Virus record (IMG/VR): IMGVR_UViG_3300031730_000002
Coordinates: 1-64,000 of that record
Source of the DNA: a virus
Reading direction: 5' to 3' (one strand)
DNA: 64,000 bases
Below are positions 1 through 6,116 of this stretch, piece by piece (position 1 is the first letter of the stretch; the number at the start of each line of letters is the position of its first letter). The notes beneath the pieces were generated by a model that saw only the letters and a program-made list of their open reading frames with translations, had not been told where the DNA came from and made no database searches. Both the position numbers and the translations under genes were made by a program.

Positions 1-66
1 GGTGCGCACCACGTAGCGGCGGCCGCGCGGCGTCGAGATAGGCTGCAGGTTGATGGCGTGTGCCAT
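1..66 (-). CDS. partial hypothetical protein (N-terminus only)
   Basis: A minus-strand ATG at 66-64 has a very good ribosome-binding site (AAAGGAG) seven bases upstream, and the frame stays open to the window edge. Only 22 residues are visible (MAHAINLQPIS..., then a basic RGRRY segment), so no function can be given. It lies downstream of the gene ending at 93 and probably continues the same small-gene operon. Confidence 0.55.
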   Translation of the reverse strand, partial: MAHAINLQPISTPRGRRYVVRT

Positions 67-92
67 GTCGTTCTCCTTTGAAGTGTTGAGGG

Positions 93-296
93 TCAGCAGC
101 CGAGACGCACCACAGGCACGTCCCACGGCTCGACATCGATCTGGCCGTGAGGCGTGAGGTACGCCTCACGGTGCAGGCGCAGTGTAGGGATCACTGCGGC
201 TTCGGATGTGGCAAGCACGACGAATCGCGTGACTGCCGGTTTGCGCTGCCGAGGCTGCAGCGGGTCGGTGATGGTGACCAGCCACAGGCCGGCCAT
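93..296 (-). CDS. hypothetical protein, 67 aa
   Basis: Small unknown protein. Its ATG overlaps the stop of the upstream gene by one base (TGATG at 298-294), a typical arrangement for translational coupling and the main reason to accept it. It is a mixed alpha/beta-looking sequence without signal peptide, membrane segment or cysteine cluster. It is followed after about 26 bases by the ribosome-binding site of the gene leaving the window at position 1. I recognise no family. Confidence 0.55.
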   Translation of the reverse strand: MAGLWLVTITDPLQPRQRKPAVTRFVVLATSEAAVIPTLRLHREAYLTPHGQIDVEPWDVPVVRLGC

Positions 297-526
297 CAGC
301 GGGTCGAGCGGGCGCGGATCGCCGCGCTGATCTGCGCCAGGGCGATGACGGCTCGCAAGTCGCGCTGGTGCGAGGGCAAGGCCGCGGCGTTGCGCTCGCG
401 GCGCACCTCGCTGATGGAGACGCCGCGGGTGGCGGCTTCCTTGGCCACGGTGGCGGCCTTGGCGGGGGCCTGGTTGGTCGGCTTCACGATGCCGGCGGCG
501 ATGAGTTGGGCACGGGTCTGGCGCAT
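296..526 (-). CDS. hypothetical protein, 76 aa
   Basis: The frame is open further upstream to 607, but the ATG at 526 has a clear GGAG ribosome-binding site, so I start there (MRQTRAQLIAAG...). The protein is rich in alanine and arginine and predicted mostly helical, with a basic middle part (SEVRRERNAA). A nucleic-acid-binding role is possible but unproven. It is coupled to the downstream gene through TGATG. Confidence 0.55.
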   Translation of the reverse strand: MRQTRAQLIAAGIVKPTNQAPAKAATVAKEAATRGVSISEVRRERNAAALPSHQRDLRAVIALAQISAAIRARSTR

Positions 527-575
527 GGCAGGGGCTCCTTCAAGTGTGCGCACTGGGCGCGGTTGGGTGAAACGG

Positions 576-584
576 TTATCCACA
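576..584 (+). other. DnaA-box-like site in a 16-bp repeat
   Basis: TTATCCACA, a perfect match to the strong bacterial DnaA box, lies at 576-584. It is inside a 16-bp element (acggttatccacaggc, 572-587) that recurs at 929-944 with one mismatch (acggttatcaacaggc). The neighbourhood is intergenic, relatively AT-rich and full of dyads, so a replication-origin role is worth considering. A single perfect box may also be chance. Confidence 0.4.
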
Positions 585-643
585 GGCAGAAATTGGTTAG
601 TGGGCACTTCAGAGGCAAAATCGCGTTTCTGTTTTGCTCAGGT

Positions 644-683
644 GATATCCGAAAGGTATTGCAGGTAATACCCTTAGGATATC
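644..683. repeat. 40-bp hyphenated dyad (17-bp arms)
   Basis: The left arm gatatccgaaaggtatt (644-660) and right arm aatacccttaggatatc (667-683) are reverse complements at 15 of 17 positions around a 6-base centre. It lies in a gene-free stretch upstream of the leftmost minus-strand genes. There is no T-run next to it, so it looks more like an operator or a structured RNA element than a terminator. A related GGGTATTACGGG string occurs near 870. Confidence 0.55.
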
Positions 684-744
684 AACGGCCTTTCGAGAGG
701 GCGCGGACGACGGAAGCGGTCGAAATAAGGGCTAGGCAGGCGTT

Positions 745-758
745 CGTTACGTGTAACG
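745..758. repeat. short palindrome CGTTAC-gt-GTAACG
   Basis: Perfect 6-bp arms around a 2-base centre, 60 bases from the 644-683 dyad. The half-site CGTTA also occurs in the CGTTATGT / ACATAACG elements at 1220-1258. It may be a binding site for a phage regulator; this is inference from symmetry only. Confidence 0.35.
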
Positions 759-803
759 TATATCCTTCGTCACTTTTGGACATCATCCTCTTTTTGGACG
801 AGG

Positions 804-830
804 AAAAAGTGATCTGGAAAATCACTTTTT
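804..830. terminator. bidirectional hairpin terminator
   Basis: AAAAAGTGAT (804-813) pairs perfectly with ATCACTTTTT (821-830) around a 7-base loop, giving a stem flanked by A and T runs in both directions. It can end minus-strand transcription coming from the genes at 901-1184 and any plus-strand read-through. The stem is not GC-rich, so efficiency is uncertain and an operator role is the alternative. The rest of 530-900 holds no gene that I accept. Confidence 0.5.
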
Positions 831-900
831 CGTAGTTTCAAAAGAGGGCGCCGTTTTTAAATCACCTTCGGGTATTACGGGTAGTACTGGGTTGTTATTG

Positions 901-1044
901 TTATGAAGCGAGCACGGACAGGGTGATGACGGTTATCAACAGGCTTGCGAGGGTCGCAGCTTGCTCGAATGGCATGGGTGTCAGGGCCGGATAGAACAGG
1001 CTTGCGGCTGCGAGGATCGCAGTGCAGAAGTGGCGGGGGCGCAT
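901..1044 (-). CDS. small predicted membrane protein, 47 aa
   Basis: MRPRHFC then two hydrophobic stretches (about residues 7-20 and 30-47), so probably an inner-membrane protein with two short segments. It starts 5 bases after the stop of the upstream gene and has no clear ribosome-binding site of its own, which fits translational coupling. Function unknown. The second copy of the 16-bp DnaA-box-like repeat lies inside its 3' part (929-944). Confidence 0.4.
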   Translation of the reverse strand: MRPRHFCTAILAAASLFYPALTPMPFEQAATLASLLITVITLSVLAS

Positions 1045-1049
1045 GGGTG

Positions 1050-1184
1050 TTAGGCCACGCGCAAGCCGTCGCGCCAGGCTTGCGGCCGGTAGCCGTGCCG
1101 GCTCAGGTAGTCCATGGGCGCGAGGCTCGTTGCGGGCAGACGGCGCTCGAACCCGTCGAAGGTCCAGAAAACGATCGTGTACAT
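1050..1184 (-). CDS. hypothetical protein, 44 aa
   Basis: The ATG at 1184 is preceded by GGAG with about 8 bases spacing, which decides this start over a longer open frame reaching 1241. The protein starts MYTIVFWTFDGFERRLPA and ends in a basic tail with a tyrosine- and arginine-rich part (SRHGYRPQAWRDG). No family recognised. The paired ACATAACG elements lie just upstream (1220-1258) and could control it. Confidence 0.5.
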   Translation of the reverse strand: MYTIVFWTFDGFERRLPATSLAPMDYLSRHGYRPQAWRDGLRVA

Positions 1185-1214
1185 GGTGAGGGCTCCAAAA
1201 TTTCGAGGGGCGCG

Positions 1215-1329
1215 AGTTGACATAACGTGCGGCGTGCGCATCGATCAAACCGTTATGTAGTTGGGTTCACAGCGACGCCGCGCCTATGGCGGTCGTGTGG
1301 AATCGGAAAAGTTGTCAGTTGACATAACG
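1215..1329. repeat. AGTTGACATAACG direct repeats with an inverted partner
   Basis: The 13-mer AGTTGACATAACG occurs at 1215-1227 and 1317-1329, 102 bp apart. Its ACATAACG core (1220-1227) also has an exact reverse complement, CGTTATGT, at 1251-1258. The elements sit upstream of the minus-strand gene starting at 1184, where a repressor or activator would bind. Each repeat contains TTGACA, a consensus -35 box on the plus strand, but I see no convincing -10 box at the right distance. Confidence 0.45.
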
Positions 1330-2024
1330 CATGAGCATGCGCAAACCGCAGGGCTTGCGAATGCTCGCGCATTCGGGAATGCAGCGGCGCGCCTGGTTAA
1401 CTTTCGTTCCAGCGGTGCGCGGCTGTTAGGGGGCAAGGACCAGTGTTTTCGGAGTCCTTGTCTCGGCATTCCTACTAGATAGCACTCACGCGAGAAGTAC
1501 CAGACAAACGAGTCTCGGTGCTCTTGGTGCGTATAGACATCCGCGACGATTCATAGCCTTGAGAGCGTGTCTCAGCTGGATAAGGTGGTTCTGTCGTGTG
1601 TATCACTCAGGCAGAGTCTTTGTCCTGTTGCGGCGCTCAGGTCCGCAGGGTCTTTCATTGGCCGGGATGTTCACTCACTAGATGCAGCGTGCGCCTATAC
1701 GGTCCGGGCGACGTGGTTTCGGGTGAGTGCTTTCTAGTCGCACCTGCATCGATCGTTCACACGTCTAATGCAGCGTACTTGCGTGACTAGGTTTGAAGTA
1801 GTCAGCTAATCGGTGGCTGTAGAGATTCTGTCCTAGTCCTGTTTGCAGGGTTGTTAGTCAAGCATCTAAGCGGATAGGCAAAGATGAAACGAGACGAACG
1901 CGCCCGCTAGTAAGACTAGCGTTAGGTCTACAGCACATTGTTAGAGAGCGTCTAGGGGGTTAGGTGCGCCGATTAGAGGGACAAACCTCTAGCGGGTTAC
2001 CTCACTGCCTAGTCTGCTATGGCG
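1330..2024. other. gene-free, CTAG-rich structured region
   Basis: I find no convincing gene here: open frames are short and lack ribosome-binding sites. Two kinds of structure stand out. First, small perfect hairpins: CGAATGC/GCATTCG at 1358-1375, CAAGGAC/GTCCTTG near 1434-1460, and CGCTAG/CTAGCG at 1905-1921. Second, the tetranucleotide CTAG, usually rare in bacterial and phage DNA, occurs about a dozen times between roughly 1470 and 2075. The composition looks less GC-rich than the flanking genes. A non-coding RNA, packaging or replication site, or decayed DNA are all possible. Confidence 0.5.
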
Positions 2025-2045
2025 CGGCCGTTAGGCCGGGCTTTT
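2025..2045 (+). terminator. possible plus-strand terminator
   Basis: CGGCC-gtta-GGCCG (2025-2038) followed by GGCTTTT forms a short GC-rich hairpin with a T-run at the end of the gene-free region. It would stop plus-strand transcripts before the minus-strand gene at 2110. Confidence 0.4.
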
Positions 2046-2047
2046 AA

Positions 2048-2103
2048 GGTGCAGAGCACTAGCTCGGAGCTAGTGCTCTGCACCCTACTGGCGTAGGGTG
2101 CAG
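2048..2103. repeat. two overlapping perfect palindromes
   Basis: GGTGCAGAGCACTAGCT (2048-2064) pairs perfectly with 2068-2084, a 17-bp stem with a 3-base loop. CTGCACCCTAC (2078-2088) pairs perfectly with 2093-2103, an 11-bp stem with a 4-base loop. The two share CTGCACC (2078-2084), so only one can form at a time in a transcript. They lie directly after the stop codon of the minus-strand gene at 2110 and probably end its transcript, although no long T-run follows. Confidence 0.6.
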
Positions 2104-2109
2104 CGGGGT

Positions 2110-2793
2110 TTAGTGCGTTAGCGCGAGTGCCGCGCTCTGCGACACTTCGCGGGCTTGCACGTCGATGACATCGGCCTGCGGGGTGACATCCGCATAGAAC
2201 TCCGAAACGAGTGCATCCAGCTGCAGGCCTGCGTCGATGTTGCCCGATGCGAGCGCGGCGCGGATGAACGCGAACGCGTCAGCCAGTGTGAGGGGGATCG
2301 GCTGCGCGGCGGCCTTGGCGGCCTTCTCTGCAGCCTTGGCGGCCTTTTCCTTGGCGGCCTTGGTAGCGGCGGCCTTTTCCTTGCGCTCTTCGCTGGCCTT
2401 GTCAGCGGCAAGCCCGGCCCGGGTGCATTCGGAGTCGAAGGCTTCTGATGCGATAAGTGAGAGTTCAGCCGCGCGCACCTCTGCATCGGGCTTTGCCATC
2501 GGCTGCGCTGCATGCTGCGCTACTGCGGCTGTATAGGCGCCCTGCATGACAGTGAGCACGCGGGCAGCTTGCGCGGCGGCGAGCTTGCGCTGGGGCTTGC
2601 TTCCTTCCAATTGGCCTTCGATGCTGGCCAGTGAGGTGAGCACCTCGATTGTGTCGTTCAGGTTGCGCTTGTTGCCATCCTTCAGGATGTAGACCAGTGT
2701 TTGCGTGAGTGCTGCGAACGCCTGTTCGTATTGCACCTCACGGGCGCCAGCGAACGCGAGAATGGCGGGAATGGGCTTCAATTGTGCGGACAT
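2110..2793 (-). CDS. alanine/lysine-rich coiled-coil protein, 227 aa
   Basis: The start at 2793 has GGAG about nine bases upstream; the frame is open further but without a better start. Residues 1-100 look helical. Residues about 130-165 are an A/K/E-rich repeat (AAKAAEKAAKAAA type) predicted as a long coiled coil or single helix, followed by a compact C-terminal part (about 166-227). No signal peptide or membrane segment. I recognise no family; histone-like or structural roles are only guesses from composition. It is the largest gene of the left minus-strand block and ends at the palindromes at 2048-2103. Confidence 0.6.
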   Translation of the reverse strand: MSAQLKPIPAILAFAGAREVQYEQAFAALTQTLVYILKDGNKRNLNDTIEVLTSLASIEGQLEGSKPQRKLAAAQAARVLTVMQGAYTAAVAQHAAQPMAKPDAEVRAAELSLIASEAFDSECTRAGLAADKASEERKEKAAATKAAKEKAAKAAEKAAKAAAQPIPLTLADAFAFIRAALASGNIDAGLQLDALVSEFYADVTPQADVIDVQAREVSQSAALALTH

Positions 2794-2888
2794 GGTACGG
2801 ACTCCAGTAGAGGGGGTTGCATGCGCTAGGTGAGGCATGGCAGGGCGTGTGCACTGCGGTATAGGCTCATGCCTATACCGCATGGCAC

Positions 2889-3071
2889 TCACCCCATGAG
2901 TGCGAACATGAGGCGACCGAGCCACGAGAGGGGGCGCGGTTCAGGGTAGCGCAGGGTATATGGGGTGCGCTGGCGCAGAGGTGCGGGTTGTGTGAACGTG
3001 GCGCCGATGCGTGGCGCATTGTGTTCAGCGTATGCCACTAAGGCCGTGTGTTCAGCGTAGTCGAATCGCAT
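2889..3071 (-). CDS. hypothetical protein, 60 aa
   Basis: The ATG at 3071 is chosen because GGAG precedes it at good distance (TAGGAGTAACGCG); the frame extends to 3155 without a ribosome-binding site. The N-terminal half has a repeated YAEH pattern (DYAEHTALVAYAEHN) and the C-terminus is hydrophobic (SWLGRLMFALMG), perhaps membrane-associated. First gene of the left minus-strand operon, next to the divergent region 3157-3492. No family recognised. Confidence 0.5.
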   Translation of the reverse strand: MRFDYAEHTALVAYAEHNAPRIGATFTQPAPLRQRTPYTLRYPEPRPLSWLGRLMFALMG

Positions 3072-3156
3072 CGCGTTACTCCTATTTGTTGGGCCAATGA
3101 CAACGCCACCGGCACAGACCCTATCGCATACGCTGTGCCAGCCCTGTTTAGGCATT

Positions 3157-3492
3157 AAAACAACGCTATTCTGACCATTTACGTCACATTGGGGGCCATG
3201 CCAAGACGCAAAACGTCAGCTCCATGACAAGGAACGTCACTTTGCGTACATGTTGACACTGTTTGTTACATGCACGCTGTCCTGGTGGCCGGGGCAAGGA
3301 CAAGACCGGGCCGGCGTTCGGGTCGGAGTGACAGGCCTTGTCCTGTTTCCCTGACAGGGGCGCGGACGGGTAGGCTTTCTTGGGGGAGTCGGAGGCCTGG
3401 CCCTACCCAACCCCTCCCGCCATATGAAATATTTTTCCAAACTTTCCTACACACCCCGTATTTTTGTCACCCTACGTGCCACAATCCGTCGC
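3157..3492. other. divergent intergenic region with ACGTCA repeats
   Basis: No gene is supported here. The hexamer ACGTCA occurs three times in the same orientation at 3181, 3213 and 3234, and TTGACA lies at 3253-3258 on the plus strand without a clear -10 box. The minus-strand genes start to the left and the terminase operon to the right, so promoters and operators for both should be here. The ACGTCA copies are candidate regulator sites. Confidence 0.4.
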
Positions 3493-3792
3493 ATGGAGAT
3501 CTCGCGTAAAGACCTGGCCGCCCTGCAGGCCCGCCGCATCACCAAGACCGCGCTCGCGGCCCATCTAGGCGTCAGCGCCACCTACCTCATGCGCATCACG
3601 CCACCGCTGCCGCCCGGCCCCGTGGCCGCGCAGCGGCGCGCGAACTCGACCTTCGCCGAGAGCCGGAAAGCGTTCCGCGCCCGACTGGCCAAGCAGGTAC
3701 TCGCCGGCAGCAAGTCGATAACCAAGGCCGCGGCCGAAGCCAAGTGCTCCGAACGAACCATGTACAGGTATCTATGCAAATCGACGAAGTGA
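3493..3792 (+). CDS. helix-turn-helix DNA-binding protein, 99 aa
   Basis: Two stretches look like helix-turn-helix motifs: about residues 15-35 (TKTALAAHLGVSATYLMRI) and about 75-95 (ITKAAAEAKCSERTMYRYL). The protein is basic and small. As first gene before the terminase subunits it could be a regulator of the late operon or a DNA-recognition partner for packaging. Start choice is uncertain: the frame opens at an upstream ATG (3424) and neither ATG has a clear ribosome-binding site; 3493 is preferred because homology-like sequence begins there. It overlaps the next gene by 19 bases. Confidence 0.6.
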   Translation: MEISRKDLAALQARRITKTALAAHLGVSATYLMRITPPLPPGPVAAQRRANSTFAESRKAFRARLAKQVLAGSKSITKAAAEAKCSERTMYRYLCKSTK

Positions 3793-3971
3793 GCACGCCA
3801 GTACTGCCCGGCAGACCTTACTTCTATACTGCCCTGCAGCTGGAGGATTACGACTTCCTGGTATCAGGCCCATCCGGTCCCGATAAGCACAAGGTCATCG
3901 CCGAGATCTACCTCTATCACGGCCTCGTTCGCGCAACCATCATCCACGCATATGTCCCTTACCTCACCTGA
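3774..3971 (+). CDS. hypothetical protein, 65 aa
   Basis: Begins MQIDEVSTPV and overlaps both neighbours (19-20 bases each side), as expected in a compact operon. Aromatic-rich with alternating polar and hydrophobic residues, so probably a small beta protein. No motif recognised. Its position between the HTH protein and the putative small terminase suggests a role around DNA packaging, but this is context only. Confidence 0.5.
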   Translation: MQIDEVSTPVLPGRPYFYTALQLEDYDFLVSGPSGPDKHKVIAEIYLYHGLVRATIIHAYVPYLT

Positions 3972-4389
3972 CAAGTCGCCGCTGATTCCGCGGGTGCCCT
4001 TTTCTCCGACCACGCAAAAGCAGGTCGAAGATCTGGAGGACAAACTCGCAGAGATGGAGGATGAAGCCGATATGGTCGATGCAGACCCTGGCAAGGAAAC
4101 CCTCATCTCGATCGATATGCTGGCCGAGACCGTGCAGCTATACCGCAGCACCAAACGCTTACACCGTCGCGCGATCCAATTTGACAGCAAGGCACCGCTG
4201 AATCAGCAGGCACAGGTGGTCAATAGCCTCGGCGGCTTGCTGAAGTCTCTCGCTGCCTTGCAGATTCGCCTGTATGACAGCGAGCGGCTGAAGAAACTTG
4301 AAACCGCACTCATTGAGATGCTGAGCGACTTGCCGGTGGAGCAGCAGAACACCTTTTTGGCCCGCTATAAGGAATTGACGGATGTTTGA
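3952..4389 (+). CDS. putative terminase small subunit
   Basis: A 145-residue, largely helical and acidic protein with a predicted coiled coil around residues 22-45 and a helical C-terminus. It overlaps the large terminase gene by 8 bases. In tailed phages the gene directly upstream of the large terminase usually encodes the small subunit, which binds the packaging site and feeds DNA to the motor. The size fits, but I see no clear N-terminal helix-turn-helix, so the HTH protein at 3493-3792 is an alternative candidate for the DNA-recognition role. Confidence 0.5.
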   Translation: MSLTSPDKSPLIPRVPFSPTTQKQVEDLEDKLAEMEDEADMVDADPGKETLISIDMLAETVQLYRSTKRLHRRAIQFDSKAPLNQQAQVVNSLGGLLKSLAALQIRLYDSERLKKLETALIEMLSDLPVEQQNTFLARYKELTDV

Positions 4390-6049
4390 GGGTCACTTCG
4401 AGCGCATTCGCGCGGCTGTGCAGAAAGAGTATGGCCTCGGTACTGTGCCGGAGTGGATCTGCAAGCACACAAAGCTGGGTGGCAAGCCCTACAGCTACAA
4501 GAATCACGAGTTTCAGCTGCAGATTCTGCGTGATCAGAGCCCTGAGAAGATCATTCGCAAGTGCTCACAGGTCGGTTTGACCGAGTTGAGCTTCCGCGAG
4601 GTGCTCGCGATACTGCGAATCATCGACGGCTTTACCGCGATTTACACCATGCCGAGTGCCACTGACATGGCAAAAGTGGTGCAAACACGCCTCGATCCGA
4701 TCGTGACAGGCAGTGCTGACCTGACATATGCGCTCTCTTCGAGCGTGGATTCGGCCATCGTGAAGCAGTTTGGCCTCAGTTTTCTCCATTTGTCGGGTAC
4801 TTTTGGCCAACAGCAGGCCATTTCAGTGCCTGCGGACATGGTTGTGCACGATGAGGTCGATTTCAGCAATTTGAAGGTGCTGACGACCTACGAGTCACGA
4901 CTCACGCACAGCAAGTACAAGATGCGGCGCGAGTTCTCGACTCCGACGCTGCCAGGGCGCGGGATCTCAGCCCGATTCGATCGATCGCGCCGCCATTTCA
5001 ATATGGTGAAGTGCCATCGCTGCAATCACTGGTTTTTGCCCGACTATTACCTGCATGTGAGGGTGCCGGGGTACGACGACGACCTGAAACTGATCACCAA
5101 CCGCAATCTGCACCACTACGACTGGCGGCATGCGGCGCTGCACTGCCCGCACTGCGCTGGAATTCCGAGCTTGCAGCACGAGAACCGCAACTGGGTGCTC
5201 GAAAATCAGAATGAGAACTACACCGCGGCAGGGTATGCGGTGTCCCCATTCGACGCGCCTAACATCATCTCGACTCCGTTCCTGGTGGAGAAGTCGACAA
5301 AGTACGAGCGCATTGCCGACTTCGTCAATTTCAATCTCGGGCAGCCGTATGAGGACGCGACAGTAAGCCTGACCGACTCATTCCTGCGTAGTTTGTTCGT
5401 GCCAGGCAGCCCACCAACGAGTAGTGCCAATTTCATGGGCATCGACATGGGCGCTTTGTGCCATATCGTTGTCGGGAATGCCCAATCGACCGGCGAGTTG
5501 GTGGTTTTGCACTACGAGCGGGTGACTTTGGCCGATTTCGAGCGGCGCAAACGCGAGCTTGCGATCGAGTATCGAGTGCTTGTGACGGTGATGGATGCCT
5601 TGCCGTATACCGACATGGTAATGCGGCTGCAAATTAGCGACCCGAATTTGTTCGGTGCGATCTATCTCGACATGAAGAATATCGTCACCTATGCGGTGAA
5701 GGACCAGCGAAAAGACCCTGAGAAGGGCAAGTTGAACATCCGGCAGGTGCAAATCAACCGGAATGTGGCATTCGACGACATGGTGCAGTCGATTATTCGG
5801 CGCGAGGTGGTGTTTTTCGACCGACCGGAGAAGGACATCTTCATTGCGCACCTGTTGGACATGAAGCGGCAGACAGTATCGGACTCGAATGGTGAGCTGG
5901 TGTACAAGTGGATTAAGTCGGAGCAGGGGGACGACCACTTCATGCATGCGATGATGTATCTCTACACCGCGTGCAAGCTGCGGGCGCTGACGACGGGCAG
6001 TGCGCCGATTCAGACGCTGATTTCGAGCTTCAGGGTCAAAACCATGTGA
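4382..6049 (+). CDS. terminase large subunit (GpA-like)
   Basis: ATP-driven DNA packaging motor and nuclease that cuts concatemers and fills proheads through the portal. 555 residues. The ATP site resembles lambda gpA: a deviant Walker A (KCSQVGLTE, 60-68) with lysine at its start instead of before Thr, and Walker B MVVHDE at 153-158. Two CxxC pairs (C211/C214 and C255/C258) form a likely zinc site seen in GpA-type proteins. The nuclease domain shows the expected acidic residues D355 (GIDMG), D405 (VMDALPYT) and D517/518 (GDDHFMHA). GpA-type terminases usually make cohesive ends. Followed by a 67-base gap, then portal. Confidence 0.92.
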   Translation: MFEGHFERIRAAVQKEYGLGTVPEWICKHTKLGGKPYSYKNHEFQLQILRDQSPEKIIRKCSQVGLTELSFREVLAILRIIDGFTAIYTMPSATDMAKVVQTRLDPIVTGSADLTYALSSSVDSAIVKQFGLSFLHLSGTFGQQQAISVPADMVVHDEVDFSNLKVLTTYESRLTHSKYKMRREFSTPTLPGRGISARFDRSRRHFNMVKCHRCNHWFLPDYYLHVRVPGYDDDLKLITNRNLHHYDWRHAALHCPHCAGIPSLQHENRNWVLENQNENYTAAGYAVSPFDAPNIISTPFLVEKSTKYERIADFVNFNLGQPYEDATVSLTDSFLRSLFVPGSPPTSSANFMGIDMGALCHIVVGNAQSTGELVVLHYERVTLADFERRKRELAIEYRVLVTVMDALPYTDMVMRLQISDPNLFGAIYLDMKNIVTYAVKDQRKDPEKGKLNIRQVQINRNVAFDDMVQSIIRREVVFFDRPEKDIFIAHLLDMKRQTVSDSNGELVYKWIKSEQGDDHFMHAMMYLYTACKLRALTTGSAPIQTLISSFRVKTM

Positions 6050-6116
6050 TGTTCCACGTGAAGCAGTCTTCTCCCGCTATAGCCTTTCCCATCGGCTTCT
6101 GCAATACTCCCTGCCC

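Noticed and set aside
1596-1790. 64-codon plus-strand frame in the CTAG-rich region
   Set aside because: No ribosome-binding site, Cys/Ser-rich random-looking sequence.
3253-3258. TTGACA as promoter for the terminase operon
   Set aside because: No -10 box with acceptable spacing; a promoter must exist nearby but I cannot place it.
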